Shown: piece after piece, positions 15,414 to 15,949 of the stretch | Layout of the letters: the number at the start of each line of letters is the position of its first letter | Position numbering within the stretch: the stretch's first letter is position 1 | NCBI GenBank assembly: GCA_021737205.1 | Contig: JAIPEK010000019.1 | Coordinates: forward strand, 1-15,949 | Source: Desulfarculaceae bacterium | GTDB taxonomy: Bacteria; Desulfobacterota; Desulfobacteria; Desulfobacterales; Desulfobacteraceae | Length of the DNA: 15,949 nt | Direction of reading: 5' to 3' | Made by a program: the position numbers and the translations under genes | The notes under the pieces: model-generated | The model's input: only the letters and a program-made list of their open reading frames with translations | Databases searched by the model: none | What the model was told of the DNA's origin: nothing

Positions 15414-15468
15414 GTGTAAAAAAGTGTAAAATTTTTTTACACTTTTGACCGGGTAAAAAATTTTACAC
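15414..15468. promoter_or_regulatory. GTGTAAA inverted-repeat array, probable activator binding site
   Basis: Four half-sites are present: GTGTAAA at 15414 and 15424 (one helical turn apart) and TTTACAC at 15436 and 15462. The inner pair lies in a perfect 12-bp inverted repeat, AAAAGTGTAAAA-TTT-TTTTACACTTTT (15420-15446). The outer pair gives GTGTAAAA and TTTTACAC nested around it. The array is centred roughly 230 bp upstream of the predicted sigma-54 start site, and ends 15 bp before the regulator's -35 box. It suits an enhancer-binding protein that may also control its own gene. Confidence 0.65.
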
Positions 15469-15482
15469 ACGTGCCATACGTA

Positions 15483-15511
15483 TTGACATGTTGGGGAAAA
15501 ACGAATAACGT
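15483..15511 (+). promoter_or_regulatory. Sigma-70-like promoter of the regulator gene
   Basis: A perfect TTGACA (15483-15488) is followed after 17 bp by TAACGT (15506-15511), which keeps the T, A and final T of TATAAT. The leader to the ATG at 15556 would be under 40 nt. The -35 box is adjacent to the GTGTAAA array, so autoregulation is plausible. The weak -10 box limits confidence. Confidence 0.45.
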
Positions 15512-15555
15512 ATAGTTCACACGATGATAAATATAAAAATTTTGGTTCGATTTAA

Positions 15556-15949
15556 ATGGATTCACCAAAAGAGTTTAACAAAAAAGATCCTCCCGGTCGG
15601 CTTGATCTGGACAACCTGAATATTGTTCCTGTTTTTAATCGGTTTAACGAAGGGGTCCTGATTGTTGACACCGCCGGTGTTATCAAATATTACAATGACG
15701 CCATGGCCGCAATCGATGATATCAGCACGGATGAAGCCATCGGCAAGAAGGTGACCGACATTTATGATCTCACCCATGCCACCAGCAAAATCATGCAGTG
15801 CCTGGCCTGCGAAGCTCCTCTCACCGATCACACCCTGCTCTACAGAACACGGAAAGGAAAAGTGGCCAACACCATTCACAACGTGTATCCGCTTTTTCAG
15901 AACAGCCGGCTCAATGGAGCCGTCTGTTTCGTGAAAGAATACAACGTAC
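15556..15949 (+). CDS. PAS-domain regulator, probably sigma-54-dependent activator (truncated by window edge)
   Basis: The first 131 codons of a gene that runs off the right edge. The translation contains a PAS sensor domain from about residue 28: NEGVLIVDTAGVIKYYNDAM, then GKKVTDIYDLT, YRTRKGKVANTI and YPLFQNSRLNGAVCFVKEY. This is the type found at the N-terminus of RocR-like activators, which continue with an AAA+ sigma-54 interaction domain and a Fis-type DNA-binding domain. Those parts lie outside the window, so the activator class is inferred from the PAS type and the sigma-54 promoter it faces. The start is the ATG at 15556 because a TAA stop immediately precedes it in frame; no good ribosome binding site is visible. 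It probably senses a methylated glycine or metabolite and turns on the divergent operon. A PAS histidine kinase is the main alternative. Confidence 0.8.
   Translation, partial: MDSPKEFNKKDPPGRLDLDNLNIVPVFNRFNEGVLIVDTAGVIKYYNDAMAAIDDISTDEAIGKKVTDIYDLTHATSKIMQCLACEAPLTDHTLLYRTRKGKVANTIHNVYPLFQNSRLNGAVCFVKEYNV

Larger units (their letters stand above)
15130..15555. other. Divergent regulatory region without genes
   Basis: This 426-bp gap separates the operon from the divergent regulator gene. It holds the sigma-54 promoter of the operon (15224-15239), the GTGTAAA inverted array (15414-15468) and a sigma-70-like promoter for the regulator (15483-15511). About 170 bp between the promoter and the array show no clear site. 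Short open frames there have no family resemblance and are not reported as genes. ACGTAT occurs twice, 30 bp apart, at 15478 and 15508. Confidence 0.7.

Noticed and set aside
15470..15476. TGGCACG on the minus strand as a second sigma-54 -24 element
   Set aside because: No GC at the -12 position (TAAAA follows instead of TTGCW), and it overlaps the GTGTAAA array.
15562..15879. Minus-strand open frame of 105 codons
   Set aside because: Antisense to the PAS-domain regulator, whose plus-strand frame has clear family resemblance.

Overview
The window is one long minus-strand operon of ten genes for anaerobic N-demethylation of methylated glycines, read from about 15213 down to a terminator at 197-233. 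It faces the start of a divergent, truncated PAS-domain regulator on the plus strand (15556 to the right edge). The gene mix suggests a strictly anaerobic member of the Desulfobacterota, probably a sulfate reducer of the Desulfobacteraceae type. It combines an MttB-superfamily corrinoid methyltransferase, a dedicated ETF pair, a membrane HdrD-like ETF:quinone oxidoreductase and a sigma-54 control region. This placement is inferred from gene content; there is no rRNA or other phylogenetic marker here.

Layout in transcription order: a dimethylglycine dehydrogenase-like FAD+GcvT fusion (15129-12712); a strong hairpin (12670-12702); etfB and etfA (12634-10871); a membrane Fe-S oxidoreductase (10843-8837); an MttB-family methyltransferase with an N-terminal TPR-like extension (8768-7230); a YbaK/ProX-type tRNA deacylase overlapping it by 4 bp (7233-6757); a heterotetrameric sarcosine oxidase set in the classical order soxB-soxD-soxA-soxG (6738-1603); and a second SoxB-like flavoprotein (1592-252). 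The largest intergenic gap is 79 bp, and soxD/soxA and mttB-like/ybaK-like each overlap by ATGA.

Proposed joint function (inference): the MttB-like enzyme takes one methyl group from glycine betaine or a similar quaternary amine. The DMGDH-like protein oxidises dimethylglycine to sarcosine, and SoxBDAG oxidises sarcosine to glycine. Both oxidative steps would pass the one-carbon unit to tetrahydrofolate through GcvT-type domains. Electrons would go to EtfAB and then, through the Fe-S oxidoreductase, to menaquinone instead of O2. The corrinoid protein, its reductive activator, the corrinoid:THF methyltransferase and a transporter are not in the window.

Control: a textbook -24/-12 sigma-54 promoter lies 95-110 bp upstream of the first gene. 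Some 200-255 bp further upstream is an array of four GTGTAAA half-sites in inverted arrangement, a plausible enhancer for the divergently encoded regulator. That regulator has its own sigma-70-like promoter. The left 251 bp hold the operon terminator, a small palindrome and, at the very edge, a Shine-Dalgarno-like sequence that may belong to the next minus-strand gene.
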